From: an uncultured Colwellia sp.
GTDB lineage: Bacteria > Pseudomonadota > Gammaproteobacteria > Enterobacterales > Alteromonadaceae
NCBI GenBank assembly: GCA_913058395.1
Contig: CAJXQI010000004.1
Span: 206,708-270,707, forward strand
Length of the DNA: 64,000 nt
Direction of reading: 5' to 3'
Shown one piece after another: positions 62,861-64,000 of the stretch. Made by a program: the position numbers and the translations under genes. The first letter of the stretch is position 1. Each line of letters starts with the position of its first letter. Under the pieces are notes generated by a model. That model did no database searches. It saw only the letters and a list, made by a program, of their open reading frames with translations, and was not told the origin of the DNA.

Positions 62861-62897
62861 GTATTAACTCGAGATGCGCATTAATACACTGTTATGT
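62861..62897. other. left boundary of the cassette array (GTTATGT) with an adjacent inverted repeat
   Basis: GTTATGT at 62891 is a core recombination site of the GTTRRRY type, and the first cassette begins after its G. Just to the left, GTATTAA and TTAATAC form 7-bp arms 27 bases apart end to end. No attC-like fold and no integrase gene lies to the left, so this may be an attI, a secondary (attG) site or a decayed cassette end. Which of these applies cannot be decided here. Confidence 0.5.
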
Positions 62898-63385
62898 ACA
62901 CAAGGAGCTCTCTTGAACATTAGGCATTTCTCTTTATACATTACCATATTAATGTGTTCTGCTTGTACAACATCAGGGCAACTTTACTATGTTGATACGG
63001 AAGGTAGCGAAAAACTTGGCTGTGAATACGAGTTCGTTGGTGCACCAAGTGTTGATGAATATGCTATTGAGTATGCTCTTAGTTTATGCGCTAAAAGTAT
63101 TGTTAAAAAAGGTGGTGTAATCAAAGAAGAATATCTGTTAAAAACAGATACTTCTATTCCATTACCAGCTTGTGGCAAAATTTGGACTCATGATTTAGCC
63201 GAGCAACAGTTCAACTCTGAGCAAATATCTAAAAAAGAATATGGTTATATTGTAGCTAACATTGATATGGGGTTTGCAGCAATCAATGAATGCGCACATA
63301 ACAAACAAATCAACAAGGACTAAAAACAGCGGGCTGTTCGCTCCGCTCCATTTTAGCCCACTATTTTTAGCCTGTTATTTGGGCG
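62892..63385 (+). mobile_element. integron gene cassette 1 (complete)
   Basis: The 494-base cassette begins TTATGT and ends with the attC site at 63296-63391. Its own R'' (ACATAAC) is the exact complement of its own start GTTATGT, as required for a cassette that can circularise. It carries one lipoprotein-like gene whose ribosome site lies 10 bases after the boundary and whose last codons run into the attC. No promoter is seen inside. Confidence 0.85.
62913..63323 (+). CDS. cassette-borne lipoprotein-like protein of unknown function
   Basis: The 136-residue protein has an N-terminal hydrophobic segment ending CSAC-TTSG, a likely lipobox (acylated cysteine about residue 18). It then has LYYVDTEGSEKLGCEYEFVGAPSVDEYAIEYALSLC and no family I recognise. 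Five further cysteines suggest disulphides in the envelope. The start is TTG because AAGGAG lies 5 bases upstream; an in-frame ATG 39 bases earlier lies outside the cassette. The last nine codons are inside the left arm of the attC site, as is usual for cassette genes. Confidence 0.75.
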   Translation: MNIRHFSLYITILMCSACTTSGQLYYVDTEGSEKLGCEYEFVGAPSVDEYAIEYALSLCAKSIVKKGGVIKEEYLLKTDTSIPLPACGKIWTHDLAEQQFNSEQISKKEYGYIVANIDMGFAAINECAHNKQINKD

Positions 63386-63391
63386 TTATAC
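63296..63391 (+). mobile_element. integron attC recombination site 1
   Basis: The 96-base site starts with R'' ACATAAC and ends with R' GTTATAC; strand exchange is expected between 63385 and 63386. The arms fold as TAAC with GTTA, CAAAT with ATTTG, AACA with TGTT, GG with CC, CTAAAAA with TTTTTAG, and GGGCT with AGCCC, leaving C311, A316 and A319 (63311, 63316, 63319) extrahelical. These correspond to G and T on the bottom strand, the canonical attC pattern. The loop has 19 bases. Ends resemble Vibrio-type repeats (TAACAAAC.. and ..GGGCGTTA). Confidence 0.9.
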
Positions 63392-63429
63392 GCAAGTAAA
63401 TTCAGAGTACTACTGATATAAGGGAAAAT

Positions 63430-63924
63430 ATGACTACCGGAAAAATATTGATTAATGCCTTAGCTTTTGGGCTTTTCACGTTCATTTTAGTCGGTGAACT
63501 TAATGCGAAAGAAAGGAAAGGAGCTGCGTTAGAGGAATCTAACCTAAATAAAGCCATATACTGTATGGAAATATTAGAAAGTAGAAATGATCTTAAACCT
63601 AACGAAAGGATTAATATTTTAAGAAACGAGTGTTATTCCGATAAATTTGTTGAGCATTCACCTCATATAAGCGGTGGCCGAGAAGGATTATTCAGCATAT
63701 TCTTAAGTCGATATAAAGAATATCCTAAGCTTTCGATGTCTATTAAGCGAAGCGCTTCCGAAGGTGATCTCGTCTGGTTACACCTACATGTAAAGCGCAC
63801 GCCAGATTCCCTTGGAGCTGCTCTGATACATATTTTTCGAATGAAAGATGGAATGGTTGTAGAGCACTGGGGCGTTGGGCAGCCTATTCCAGAAAAACCT
63901 AAAAACAACAACACAATGTTTTAG
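63430..63924 (+). CDS. cassette-borne exported SnoaL-like (NTF2-fold) protein
   Basis: The 164-residue protein has a signal peptide (cleavage near LNA-K, residue 26) and a SnoaL-like NTF2 fold. The text is ECYSDKFVEHSPHISGGREGLFSIF, EGDLVWLHLHVKR, ALIHIFRMKDGMVVEHWGVGQPIPE, the pattern seen in many bacterial SnoaL-like proteins, which are often small ligand-binding or isomerase-like enzymes. The function is unknown. AAGGGA lies 5 bases before the ATG and 33 bases after the cassette start. A stop falls 20 bases before the second attC. Confidence 0.85.
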   Translation: MTTGKILINALAFGLFTFILVGELNAKERKGAALEESNLNKAIYCMEILESRNDLKPNERINILRNECYSDKFVEHSPHISGGREGLFSIFLSRYKEYPKLSMSIKRSASEGDLVWLHLHVKRTPDSLGAALIHIFRMKDGMVVEHWGVGQPIPEKPKNNNTMF

Positions 63925-63944
63925 GCTAGTTTATGGGATTTTGC

Positions 63945-64000
63945 ATATAACAAGCTGTTCAAGCGGGACTGCTAAAGTTTGGCTCGGTTTCGCTTCGCTA
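63945..64000 (+). mobile_element. integron attC recombination site 2 (partial)
   Basis: ATATAACAAGCTGTTCAAGC followed by GGGACTGC is the left arm of a Vibrio-type attC (TAACAA...TCAAG.GGGACTG). The matching right arm and R' lie past the window end, so only the left half can be confirmed. It follows the cassette 2 gene by 20 bases. Confidence 0.75.

Larger units (their letters stand above)
63386..64000 (+). mobile_element. integron gene cassette 2 (cut by the window end)
   Basis: It begins TTATACGCAAG after the G of attC 1. Its R'' region at 63941-63951 is complementary to 10 of the first 11 bases (GTTATACGCAA), confirming that both ends belong to one cassette. It carries one SnoaL-like gene in the plus direction; its attC continues past the window. 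Confidence 0.82.

Noticed and set aside
1..64000. CRISPR arrays, tRNA and rRNA genes, insertion sequences
   Set aside because: No repeat-spacer series, cloverleaf, rRNA-like block or transposase was found when reading either strand.

Overview
The window is chromosomal DNA of an AT-rich marine gammaproteobacterium. The best guess is Alteromonadales, in or near Colwelliaceae (Colwellia/Thalassotalea-like). That guess rests on protein style (contiguous recC-recB-recD, DUF3087, NhaD, YbiT, RlmI/RlmJ, YgiQ, a TonB-receptor-rich exported proteome) and on codon use; no rRNA or other marker gene is present to settle it. No tRNA, rRNA, CRISPR array, insertion sequence or prophage was seen. The window opens inside an EAL-domain gene and closes inside an integron cassette.

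Layout. 1-12.2 kb: the tail of a c-di-GMP phosphodiesterase, an unusual tandem nitrilase-fold protein without catalytic cysteines, and a tightly overlapped recC-recB-recD operon. 12.3-14.7 kb: small conserved genes of poorly known function. 14.9-19.8 kb: a zinc-homeostasis locus with a MerC-domain membrane protein, the regulator Zur, a DUF1624-type membrane protein and a siderophore-type TonB receptor. Nearly identical 17-bp palindromes of Zur-box type sit in front of merC and in front of the receptor gene. 20-25.6 kb: a periplasmic binding-like protein, a GNAT, a crotonase, an exported isoaspartyl peptidase overlapping a CreA-like lipoprotein, a conserved unknown and a CBS protein. 25.8-34.9 kb: hrpA, a PilZ protein, nhaD, rlmI, acylphosphatase and a quinone oxidoreductase. 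34.9-38.6 kb: small genes, many exported or membrane-anchored. 39-42.6 kb: a CadC-like membrane regulator with a TolB-like propeller, divergent from an exported esterase, and then a decayed GNAT tail. 42.6-52.8 kb: an outer-membrane barrel, a GFA protein, rlmJ, ybiT, ygiQ and an S9 peptidase lipoprotein. 53.1-62.6 kb: a 1367-residue unrecognised membrane/periplasmic protein, an RDD protein, a LysE/Lrp pair, an SDR, and a MATE transporter coupled to an exported methyltransferase-like protein.

The most notable region is the right edge (62.9-64.0 kb). It holds one complete integron gene cassette, and a second cassette cut by the window end. One attC site can be folded base by base, with extrahelical bases on one arm, and a second attC begins at 63945. 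No integrase gene lies to the left of the first cassette, where one would normally be. This is therefore the attI-proximal end of an array whose integrase is elsewhere or lost (a CALIN), or an insertion at a secondary site.

Other points for a second look are the putative Zur regulon, the double pseudo-nitrilase, the TonB-receptor-like 'TGSRIKRADL' motif inside the 1367-residue protein, GC-rich-discriminator promoters in front of translation-related genes, and the operator-like palindromes between the CadC-like regulator and its esterase. All functional names come from reading motifs in the sequence; no database search was possible.
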